Below, piece by piece: positions 8,569 to 15,804 of a DNA stretch of 64,000 nt. Within the stretch, counting starts at the first letter, position 1. Every line of letters begins with the position of its first letter. Source of the DNA: Betaproteobacteria bacterium (lineage in GTDB: Bacteria > Pseudomonadota > Gammaproteobacteria > Burkholderiales > Burkholderiaceae_C); assembly GCA_947453725.1 (NCBI GenBank), contig CANGHH010000002.1, positions 124,001 to 188,000 on the forward strand, read 5' to 3'. Below the pieces are notes generated by a model. That model saw only the letters and a program-made list of their open reading frames with translations. It did no database searches and was not told the origin of the DNA. A program made the translations under genes and the position numbers.

Positions 8569-9371
8569 GACAACCAGCGCTTGCGGCGCTTGTAGCTCTT
8601 CACGTCCTTGAAGCTCTTGCGGTCACCGCCGCCGATGCCGAGGTAGAACTCTTTCACGTCCTCGTTCTCGCGCAGGTCCTTGGCCGCGCCTTCCATCACG
8701 ATGCGCCCGCTTTCCAGGATGTAGCCGTGGTCGGCGTAGCGCAGCGCCATGTGGGTGTTCTGTTCGGCCAGCAGGAAGGTAACCTGCTCGCGCTGGTTCA
8801 GGTCCTTGACGATCTCGAAGACCTCTTCGACGATCTGCGGCGCCAGGCCCATGCTGGGTTCGTCCAGCAGCACCATCTTCGGGTTGGCCATCAGCGCGCG
8901 GCCGATGGCGCACATCTGCTGCTCGCCGCCCGAGGTGTAGGCGGCCTGCGAGCCGCGCCGCGTCTTCAGGCGCGGGAAGTAGGCGTAGACCTTTTCCAGC
9001 GTCGCCGCGATGGCCGCCTTGCCATCGCGGCGGGTGTAGGCGCCGGTCATCAGGTTGTCCTCGATGCTCAGGTGGGCGAAGCAGTGCCGGCCCTCCATCA
9101 CCTGGATCACGCCGCGGTTGACCATCTCGGACGTCGACAGCTTCTCGATGCGCTCGCCGCGCAATTCGATGCTGCCCTTGGTGACCTCGCCGCGCTCGCC
9201 GGCCAGCAGATTGCTGACCGCGCGCAACGTGGTCGTCTTGCCGGCGCCGTTGCCGCCGAGCAAGGCCACCACGCCGCCTTCGGGCACCTGCAGCGAGACG
9301 CCCTTCAACACCAGGATCACGTGGTTGTAGATGACCTCGATGCCGTTGACATTGAGCAGGATGCTGGACAT
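8565..9371 (-). CDS. livF: Branched-chain amino acid-type ABC transporter ATPase (LivF-like)
   Basis: One of two cytoplasmic ATPases powering a HAAT-family importer. The 268 residues contain Walker A GGNGAGKTTT, signature SGGEQQM, Walker B VLLDEPSMGLAP and switch His in EQNTHM. Cluster position with livG, livH, livM and a type I binding protein supports the assignment. The link to two acyl-CoA ligases makes a carboxylate or aromatic substrate as likely as an amino acid. The C-terminal end (KSYKRRKRWLS) is unusually basic. Confidence 0.92.
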   Translation of the reverse strand: MSSILLNVNGIEVIYNHVILVLKGVSLQVPEGGVVALLGGNGAGKTTTLRAVSNLLAGERGEVTKGSIELRGERIEKLSTSEMVNRGVIQVMEGRHCFAHLSIEDNLMTGAYTRRDGKAAIAATLEKVYAYFPRLKTRRGSQAAYTSGGEQQMCAIGRALMANPKMVLLDEPSMGLAPQIVEEVFEIVKDLNQREQVTFLLAEQNTHMALRYADHGYILESGRIVMEGAAKDLRENEDVKEFYLGIGGGDRKSFKDVKSYKRRKRWLS

Positions 9372-9390
9372 GTCAGGTGCTTTCCGATCA

Positions 9391-9425
9391 AGCGGCCGCC
9401 GCGGAACCGGCTGTGCCGGGCCGCT
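9391..9425 (-). other. Stem-loop between binding-protein gene and livF
   Basis: CCGGC-TGT-GCCGG (9407-9419) is a perfect 5-bp hairpin nested inside AGCGGCC/GGCCGCT arms (9391-9397 and 9419-9425), which share one base with it. It begins 10 bases after the binding-protein stop, where intercistronic structures often protect the abundant upstream mRNA. No T-run follows, so it should not be a full terminator. Confidence 0.4.
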
Positions 9426-9434
9426 GGGGGTGGG

Positions 9435-10754
9435 TCATGACTGGCAGTCGGCCGGCGTGCGCCGCGTCAGCTTCTTGTCGCCGGCGTACTTGTCGGCGGC
9501 GGCCGTGGCCATCGGCTTGATGATCTGCTCATCGGCCTGGTACCACTCCGGCGCGATGGCCCACTTCGCGCCGTCCCAGGTCTGGATGCGCGCCCAGCTC
9601 GAACCCATGTGGTCGAAGCACGAGGTGCTGATCGGCCGCATCACGCCGGCGAAGCCCAGGCCGTCGATCTTCTTCTGGTCGAGCGCCAGGTTCTCCAGGC
9701 CCCAGCGCACCTGTTCGCCGGTCATCACCTTGCCCTTGCCGAAGCGCTCCTGGGCGCGGCGCACGGCCTCGACGCCCATCATCTGGATGATCAGGCCGCG
9801 CGTGTAGAGCACACTGCCGACTTCCTCCTTCGGCCCGGTGCCCTGGCCTTTTTCGTGGACGTACTTGATGATGTCCTGGATGACCTTGGGCGAGGTGCCG
9901 GACGGGTTCAAGGCGAGGGCGTTGTAGCCCTTGGCACCGTCGCCGACGTCACGCACATCGGGCTCGGCGCCAGCCCACCAGACGCCGTACATCTTGTCCC
10001 GCGGGTAGCCGGTGGCCTGCGCTTCCTTCAGCGCGGTGGAGTTCATCACGCCCCAGCCCCACAGCAACACGTAGTCGGGCTTGTTCTGGCGCACCTGCAG
10101 CCAGGCGCTCTTCTGCTCGACCCCCGGCGGCGTGACCGGGATCTTGACCAGGTCGAAGCCGTGCATCTTTGAACGCTCGTCGAGCAGCGCCATCGGCTCG
10201 CGGCCAAACGGCGAGTCGTGGTAGACGATCGCGATCTTCTTGCCCTTCAGCTTGTCCAGCCCGCCGTTCTGCTTGCCCAGGTGCTGGATCAGGATGTCGG
10301 CCGCCGTCCAGTAGCTGCCCATCAGCGGGAAGTTCCACTTGAAGACGCCGCCGTCCTGCGACGCGGCCAGGCCGTAGCCCAGCGTGATCAACGGGATCTT
10401 GTCGTTGGCCGCGCGGTCGGTCAGCGCGAAGGTGATGCCGGTGGCCTGCGGGTCGAAGAGCGTCACGCCCGGACGGCTCTTCAGCCGCTCGTAGCATTCG
10501 ACGCCCTTGTCGGTGGCGGCGTAGGTGGTCTCGCATTCCTCGAAAGTGATCTTCACGCCGTTGATGCCGCCGTCGCGGGCGTTGATCATCTTGATGTAGT
10601 CCTGCTTGCCGTTGGCCCAGGGCGTGCCGTTGGGCGCGTAGGCCCCGGTGCGGTAGACCAGCAAGGGGAAGAACTGCGCCTTGGCTTGCGCCAGGGCGGC
10701 ACCGGTGGCGCTGACCAGTGCGGCGGCTGCCACGACGATCGATATGAATTTCAT
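9435..10754 (-). CDS. ABC transporter substrate-binding protein (LivK-type, HAAT family)
   Basis: Periplasmic binding protein that captures the ligand for the livFGHM permease. The 439 residues start with a signal peptide (MKFISIVVAAAALVSATGAALA) followed by a type I periplasmic fold: VKITFEECETTY, ALTDRAANDKIPLITLGYG, IAIVYHDSPFGREP. I chose the ATG at 10754 because GGAG lies 7 bases before it; another in-frame ATG 12 bases upstream overlaps that ribosome-binding site. Members of this branch next to PaaK-like genes are often described as aromatic acid or urea/amide binders; the ligand is not deducible here. Confidence 0.9.
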   Translation of the reverse strand: MKFISIVVAAAALVSATGAALAQAKAQFFPLLVYRTGAYAPNGTPWANGKQDYIKMINARDGGINGVKITFEECETTYAATDKGVECYERLKSRPGVTLFDPQATGITFALTDRAANDKIPLITLGYGLAASQDGGVFKWNFPLMGSYWTAADILIQHLGKQNGGLDKLKGKKIAIVYHDSPFGREPMALLDERSKMHGFDLVKIPVTPPGVEQKSAWLQVRQNKPDYVLLWGWGVMNSTALKEAQATGYPRDKMYGVWWAGAEPDVRDVGDGAKGYNALALNPSGTSPKVIQDIIKYVHEKGQGTGPKEEVGSVLYTRGLIIQMMGVEAVRRAQERFGKGKVMTGEQVRWGLENLALDQKKIDGLGFAGVMRPISTSCFDHMGSSWARIQTWDGAKWAIAPEWYQADEQIIKPMATAAADKYAGDKKLTRRTPADCQS

Positions 10755-10785
10755 GTTTGTCTCCATCCGGGTGAAAAAACTGCGC

Positions 10786-11850
10786 TCAATGTGGAAACGG
10801 CCAAAGCCGCAGCTTTTCTTTGGCTGTGGACCAGAGGCGGGCGATGCCGTGCGGTTCGACGATCAGGAAGAACACGATCAGCCCGCCAAAGATCATGAAG
10901 GTCAGGTGCGCCGCCAGTGCCGTGTCGATGGGGATGCCGAACCAGTAGGGCAGGGCGTCCAGCACGATGGGCAGCACGACGATGAAGGCCGCGCCGAACA
11001 GGCTGCCCATCACCGAGCCGAGGCCGCCGATGATGACCATGAACAGCAGGTCGAAACTGCGGTTCAAGTTGAAGGCCGCCGGCTCCCAAGACCCGAGGTG
11101 AACGAAGCCCCACAGTCCCCCGGCCACGCCGACGATGAAGCTGCTGACCGCGAAGGCGCTGAGCTTGGCCGACACCGGGCGGATGCCGATGACGGCAGCA
11201 GCCACGTCCATGTCGCGGATGGCCATCCACTGGCGGCCGATGTGACCGCGCACCAGGTTCTTGGCCAGCAGCGCGAAGGCCACCAGGAAGCACAGGCAGA
11301 ACAGGTACTTCTGCACTGGCGTCTCGATGGGAATGCCCAGCACGTTCAGGCCGGCCACACTGACCGAGCCCGACGAGGAATCGTTGGTCACCCACTTCAG
11401 CCGCAGGCAGGCCCAGTCGACGAAGAACTGCGCGGCCAGCGTGGCCACCGCCAGATACAGGCCCTTGATGCGCAGGCTGGGAATGCCAAAGAGCACGCCG
11501 ACCGCCGTGGCCGCCGCGCCGCCCAGCAGCAGCGAGGCGATCAGCGGCATGCCGTCGATGCGCGCGTGGCCGTTGTAGGCCGCGTAGGCGCCCACCGCCA
11601 TGAAGGCGCCGGTGCCCAGCGAAATCTGCCCGCAGTAGCCGACCAGGATGTTCAGACCCAGCGCCGCCAGCGACAGGATCAGGAAGGGAATCAGCACCGC
11701 GCGGAACAGGTATTCCGGCGCCAGGACAGGCACGGCGACGAAGGCCAGCAGCAGCAGCAGGCCGATCGCCGCGCGGTCCTGCAGGATCGGGAAGATCTGC
11801 TGGTCGGCCCGGTACGAAGTCTTGAACTGGCCGTTCTCGCGATACAGCAT
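10786..11850 (-). CDS. livM: ABC transporter permease (LivM-like)
   Basis: Inner-membrane permease subunit, paired with LivH. The 354-residue protein has about ten hydrophobic segments and the LivM motifs GYCGQISLGTGAFMAVGAY, LGIPSLR-like FGIPSLRIKGLYLA, and AIRDMDVAAAVIGI, the cytoplasmic loop that docks the ATPase. The ATG at 11850 begins MLYRENGQFKTSYR and lies 2 bases after the livH stop; longer frames reading upstream overlap livH and are spurious. Confidence 0.92.
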   Translation of the reverse strand: MLYRENGQFKTSYRADQQIFPILQDRAAIGLLLLLAFVAVPVLAPEYLFRAVLIPFLILSLAALGLNILVGYCGQISLGTGAFMAVGAYAAYNGHARIDGMPLIASLLLGGAAATAVGVLFGIPSLRIKGLYLAVATLAAQFFVDWACLRLKWVTNDSSSGSVSVAGLNVLGIPIETPVQKYLFCLCFLVAFALLAKNLVRGHIGRQWMAIRDMDVAAAVIGIRPVSAKLSAFAVSSFIVGVAGGLWGFVHLGSWEPAAFNLNRSFDLLFMVIIGGLGSVMGSLFGAAFIVVLPIVLDALPYWFGIPIDTALAAHLTFMIFGGLIVFFLIVEPHGIARLWSTAKEKLRLWPFPH

Positions 11851-11852
11851 GG

Positions 11853-12782
11853 TCAGACCCGATCGATGATTTTTTCGCCGAACAGGCCTTGCGGCCTGAC
11901 GAGCAGGAAGGCCAGCGCCAGCGCGTAGGCGAACCAGGTCTCGATGCCGCCGCCGACCAGCGGGCCGATGTAGACCTCGGACAGCTTCTCGCCGACGCCG
12001 ATGATCAAGCCCCCGATGACCGCGCCGGGCACCGAGGTGAAGCCACCCAGGATGACCACCGGCAGCGCCTTCAGCGCCACCTGCGCCAGGCTGAACTGCA
12101 CGCCCAGCTTGCTGCCCCAGATGATGCCGGCCACCAGCGCGACGAAGCCGGCCACGCTCCACACGATGACCCAGATGCGGGCCAGCGGAATGCCGATGCT
12201 CTGCGCCGCCTGGTGGTCGTCGGCGACCGCGCGCAGCGCGCGGCCGGTGGCGGTCTTCTGGAAGAACAGCGACAGTCCCGCGACCAGCGCGGCGGCGATC
12301 AGCGCGGCGTAGACGTCTTCCTTGTTCAGCAGGATGCCGCCGGGGAAAGTGCTCTCGAACAGGAAGATCGGGTCCTTCGGCAGGCCGACGTCGATCTTGT
12401 AGATGTCGCTGCCGAAGAGCATCTGGCCGAAGCCGTCGAGGAAGTAGGCGATGCCCAGCGTGGCCATCAGCAGCGTCACGCCTTCCTGGTTGACCAGCTT
12501 GCCCAGCACCAGGCGTTCGACGAGCCAGGCCACGGCCACCATCAAGCCCATCGCCACGGTGATGGCCAGGCCGTTGGCCAGTACCTTGTTGTCGAAGCCC
12601 AGCCACAGTGGCAGCCAGACCGAGAAGCGCGCCATCGCCAGCGCCGCGAACAGCACCATCGCACCCTGCGCGAAATTGAAGACGCCGCTGGCCTTGAAGA
12701 TCAGCACCAGGCCCAGCGCGACCAGCGAATACAGCATGCCCGTCATCAGGCCGCCGATCAGGGTTTCGAGGAACGGTCCCAT
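11853..12782 (-). CDS. livH: ABC transporter permease (LivH-like)
   Basis: Second inner-membrane permease subunit. From the ATG at 12782 the protein has 309 residues and about eight membrane segments, with the LivH hallmarks NFAQGAMVLFAALA near the N-terminus, RALRAVADDHQAAQSIGI in the ATPase-contact loop and the terminal LVRPQGLFGEKI. The start was set by the MGPFLETLIGGL N-terminus; livG ends 1 base upstream. Both the ligand path and the operon order match the HAAT family. Confidence 0.93.
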   Translation of the reverse strand: MGPFLETLIGGLMTGMLYSLVALGLVLIFKASGVFNFAQGAMVLFAALAMARFSVWLPLWLGFDNKVLANGLAITVAMGLMVAVAWLVERLVLGKLVNQEGVTLLMATLGIAYFLDGFGQMLFGSDIYKIDVGLPKDPIFLFESTFPGGILLNKEDVYAALIAAALVAGLSLFFQKTATGRALRAVADDHQAAQSIGIPLARIWVIVWSVAGFVALVAGIIWGSKLGVQFSLAQVALKALPVVILGGFTSVPGAVIGGLIIGVGEKLSEVYIGPLVGGGIETWFAYALALAFLLVRPQGLFGEKIIDRV

Positions 12783-12783
12783 G

Positions 12784-13590
12784 TCAATGGCCCGCGCCGA
12801 GGTAGGCGCTGATGACTTCCGGATTCGAACGCACTTCGAGCGGCGTGCCGTCGCCGATCTTCTTGCCATAGTCCAGCACGACCACGCGGTCGGAGATGTC
12901 CATCACCACGCCCATGTCGTGCTCGATCAGCACGATCGTCGTGCCGTACTCGTCGTTGACGTCCAGGATGAAGCGGCTCATGTCCTGCTTCTCTTCGACG
13001 TTCATGCCGGCCATCGGTTCGTCCAGCAGCAGCACCTGCGGCTCCATCGCCAGCGCGCGGCCCAGATCCACGCGCTTCTGCAGGCCGTAGGGCAGACGGC
13101 CCACCGGCGTCTTGCGCCAGGCCTGGATCTCCAGGAAGTCGATGATCTTTTCGACGAATTCGCGGTGCTCGGTTTCTTCCTTCTCCGCCGCGCCGAACCA
13201 GGGGTTGCGGAAAGCCTGCTGCAGGATGTTGGTCTTCATGCGCAGGTTGCGGCCCGACATGATGTTGTCGATGACGCTCATGCCCTTGAAAAGCGCCAGG
13301 TTCTGGAAGGTGCGCGCCACGCCCAATTCGGCAACCTGGCGGCTGTTCATGTGCGCGAAGGTCTGCCCGCGAAGCGTGATGGCGCCTTCCTGCGGCGCAT
13401 AGACGCCGTTGATGCAGTTGAGCATGCTGCTCTTGCCCGCGCCGTTGGGGCCGATGATGGCCCGCACCTCGTGTTCGCGCACGTCGAAGCTGATGTCGGT
13501 CAGGGCCTTGACGCCCCCGAAACGCAGCGTGATGTTCTTGACGTCGAGGATCACGTCCCCGATCTTGCGACCCGTGACTTCGGCGCTCAC
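12784..13590 (-). CDS. livG: ABC transporter ATPase (LivG-like)
   Basis: The other cytoplasmic ATPase of the importer. A GTG start at 13590 overlaps the stop of the upstream acyl-CoA ligase (GTGA), giving 268 residues: Walker A GPNGAGKSSM, the LivG-specific GVARTFQNLALF, signature LPYGLQKRVDLGRALA, Walker B VLLLDEPMAG, and IEHDM. The signature is LPYGLQKR rather than LSGGQ, which is normal for this family. The GTGA overlap suggests translational coupling to the ligase. Confidence 0.93.
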   Translation of the reverse strand: MSAEVTGRKIGDVILDVKNITLRFGGVKALTDISFDVREHEVRAIIGPNGAGKSSMLNCINGVYAPQEGAITLRGQTFAHMNSRQVAELGVARTFQNLALFKGMSVIDNIMSGRNLRMKTNILQQAFRNPWFGAAEKEETEHREFVEKIIDFLEIQAWRKTPVGRLPYGLQKRVDLGRALAMEPQVLLLDEPMAGMNVEEKQDMSRFILDVNDEYGTTIVLIEHDMGVVMDISDRVVVLDYGKKIGDGTPLEVRSNPEVISAYLGAGH

Positions 13591-15542
13591 GCGGCCGCTT
13601 CCACGGCCGTGAAGGTCTTCACGTCGATGACCTTCAGCGTGGCGCTGACGCTGCCGCTGCGGCCATCCTCGAACTTCACCGCGGTGGTGATGAACTGCTC
13701 GGTCTTGCCGCCGTACAGCGCATCGACCAGCACCTCGTACTTGCTGTGGATGGTGCCGCGCTTGACCTTGCGCGTGCGTGTCATCTCGCCGTCGTCGGCG
13801 TCGAGTTCCTTGTGCAGCACCAGGAAGCGGCTGATCTGGCTGCCGGCCAGCAGCCTGTCGGCAGCCAGGTCGGCATTGACCTGCTCGACGCACTCGCGGA
13901 TCAGTTCCAGCACCTCGGGCTTGGCCGCCAGGTCGGTGTAGCCGGCGTAGGGCAGGTTGCGCCGCTCGGCCCAGTTGCCGACGGCTTCGAAGTCGATGTT
14001 GACGAAGGCGCAGACCTTTTCACGCTGGTCGCCGAAGGCCACCGCTTCCTTGATGTAGGGGAAGAACTTCAGCTTGTTCTCGACGTACTTGGGCGCGAAC
14101 ATCGCGCCGTCGAAGGCGCCGCCCAGCGGGTCGCGCAGCCGACCGACGTCCTTGGCCCGGTCGATGATCTTCAGGTGGCCGCTGGCGTCGAGGAAGCCGG
14201 CGTCGCCGGTTCGGTACCAGCCGTCGGCGCTCAGCACCTCGGCGGTGGCGGCCGGGTTCTTGTAATAGCCCTTGAGCAGCCCCGGGCTGCGGACCAGGAT
14301 CTCGCCGTTCCCGGCGACCTGGATCTCGACGCCGCTGATCGGGATGCCCACGGTGTCGGCGCGGGCCTGGTGGTCGGGCTGCAGGCAGACGAAGACCGCG
14401 GTCTCGGTGCTGCCGTAGAGCTGCTTCAGGTTGACACCGATGGAACGGTAGAAGGTGAACAGGTCAGGGCCTATGGCTTCGCCGGCGGTGTAGGCCACGC
14501 GCACCCGGCTGAAGCCCAGGTTGTTGCGCAGCGGGCCGTAGATGCACAGGTCGCCCAGCGCGTAAGCCAGGCGCTGCAGCATGCCCACCGGCTGGTCATC
14601 CATCAGGGTCGGGCCGACCCGCTTGGCCAGGTCCATGAAGCGGCGGAACAGCCAGCGCTTGAAGCGGCCGGCGTCTTCCATGCGGATCATCACGCTGGTC
14701 AGCAGGCCTTCGAAGATGCGCGGCGGCGCGAAGTAGTAGGTCGGTCCGATTTCCTTCAGGTCGATGGTCACGGTGGACGGGCTTTCGGGGCAGTTCACCA
14801 CGTAGCCGCAGGCCAGCCACTGTGCATAGCTGAAGATGTTCTGGCCGATCCAGGCCAGTGGCATGTAGGCCAGCACCTCTTCGCGCTCGGTCAGGCGGTC
14901 GAAGGCCTGGCCGGCCAGCGCGCGGTCGAGCAGCGTGGCGTGGCTGTGCACGACGCCCTTGGGGTTGCCGGTCGTGCCGCTGGTGAAGAACAGCGCGGCC
15001 ACGTCGTCGGGCTGGCAGTTCGCGACCTCGGCGTCGAAGAGGCGCGCGTTCGAGGCGTCGTGCGCCTGACCCGCGGCCACCAGCGCGTCCAGCGCTTCCA
15101 GGCCCGGCTCGCTGTAGTTGCGCAGGCCGCGCGGGTCGTCGTACCAGATGCGGGCCAGCGTCGGACACTGGGTGCGCAGTTCCAGCATCTTGTCGACCTG
15201 TTCCTGGTCCTCGACGATGGCCCAGCCGACTTCGGCGTTGTTGATCGGGAAGGCGTACTCCGGCGCCGCGGCGTCCTGGTACAGCGGCACTGGCACGGCG
15301 CCCAGGCTCTGCACGGCCAGCATGCAGGCGTAGAGGCGGGGTCGGTTCTCGCCAACCACGATGACGTGGTCGGCACGCTGCAAGCCCGCTGCGTGCAGGC
15401 CGCAGGCCAGGCGCCGCACCAGCAGCGCCAGTTCAACCCAGGTGGTGGTCTGCCAGATGCCGTAGACCTTTTCGCGCAGGGCCGGCGCCTGGGGTCGGCG
15501 CGCCGCGTGGTCGAGCATCAGACGGGGAAAGGTCGAAGGCAC
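13587..15542 (-). CDS. AMP-dependent acyl-CoA synthetase (long-chain/aromatic acid ligase type)
   Basis: Activates a carboxylic acid to its CoA thioester through an acyl-adenylate. The 651 residues include the ATP-binding loop [38 protein letters not shown] and IIDRAKDVG, so the catalytic set is complete. The GTG at 15542 has AGGAG 8 bases upstream. It is the first gene of the eight-gene operon with livGHM, the binding protein, livF, a small protein and the PaaK-like gene, which suggests import coupled to activation. Family resemblance is to long-chain acyl-CoA synthetases; the true substrate is unknown. Confidence 0.9.
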   Translation of the reverse strand: MPSTFPRLMLDHAARRPQAPALREKVYGIWQTTTWVELALLVRRLACGLHAAGLQRADHVIVVGENRPRLYACMLAVQSLGAVPVPLYQDAAAPEYAFPINNAEVGWAIVEDQEQVDKMLELRTQCPTLARIWYDDPRGLRNYSEPGLEALDALVAAGQAHDASNARLFDAEVANCQPDDVAALFFTSGTTGNPKGVVHSHATLLDRALAGQAFDRLTEREEVLAYMPLAWIGQNIFSYAQWLACGYVVNCPESPSTVTIDLKEIGPTYYFAPPRIFEGLLTSVMIRMEDAGRFKRWLFRRFMDLAKRVGPTLMDDQPVGMLQRLAYALGDLCIYGPLRNNLGFSRVRVAYTAGEAIGPDLFTFYRSIGVNLKQLYGSTETAVFVCLQPDHQARADTVGIPISGVEIQVAGNGEILVRSPGLLKGYYKNPAATAEVLSADGWYRTGDAGFLDASGHLKIIDRAKDVGRLRDPLGGAFDGAMFAPKYVENKLKFFPYIKEAVAFGDQREKVCAFVNIDFEAVGNWAERRNLPYAGYTDLAAKPEVLELIRECVEQVNADLAADRLLAGSQISRFLVLHKELDADDGEMTRTRKVKRGTIHSKYEVLVDALYGGKTEQFITTAVKFEDGRSGSVSATLKVIDVKTFTAVEAAA

Positions 15543-15586
15543 CGGTCAGGTCTCCTTGCGCTGCGCTGTCCATTCTGGGCAAATCT

Positions 15587-15616
15587 TTGACGCCCGGTTG
15601 TCGTTGTGACGACAAT
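15587..15616 (+). promoter_or_regulatory. Sigma-70-like promoter with an overlapping palindrome
   Basis: TTGACG (15587-15592) and GACAAT (15611-15616) are separated by 18 bases. A perfect palindrome, TTGTCGT-TGTG-ACGACAA (15598-15615), fills the spacer and covers the -10. It lies in the gap between the leftward ligase-liv operon and the rightward M16 peptidase gene, so a repressor bound here could control either. Leader to the M16 ATG would be about 180 bases. Confidence 0.45.
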
Positions 15617-15804
15617 CCGCGGGTTCGCGCTGACAGGCTTTTCCCGTAGTGAAAAGCAGACAAGACGGCGCCCTGGCGATTGCCACGACCGCTTTGCCGT
15701 GCGCTTCCCATTCGCTTCCCATGTCCCGGGCATGCCCTGGCTGACTCGGCTGGCCGGGCACGCGCCCTACACTGGCCCGCTAACCGTCAGGCTTCAATCT
15801 CACC

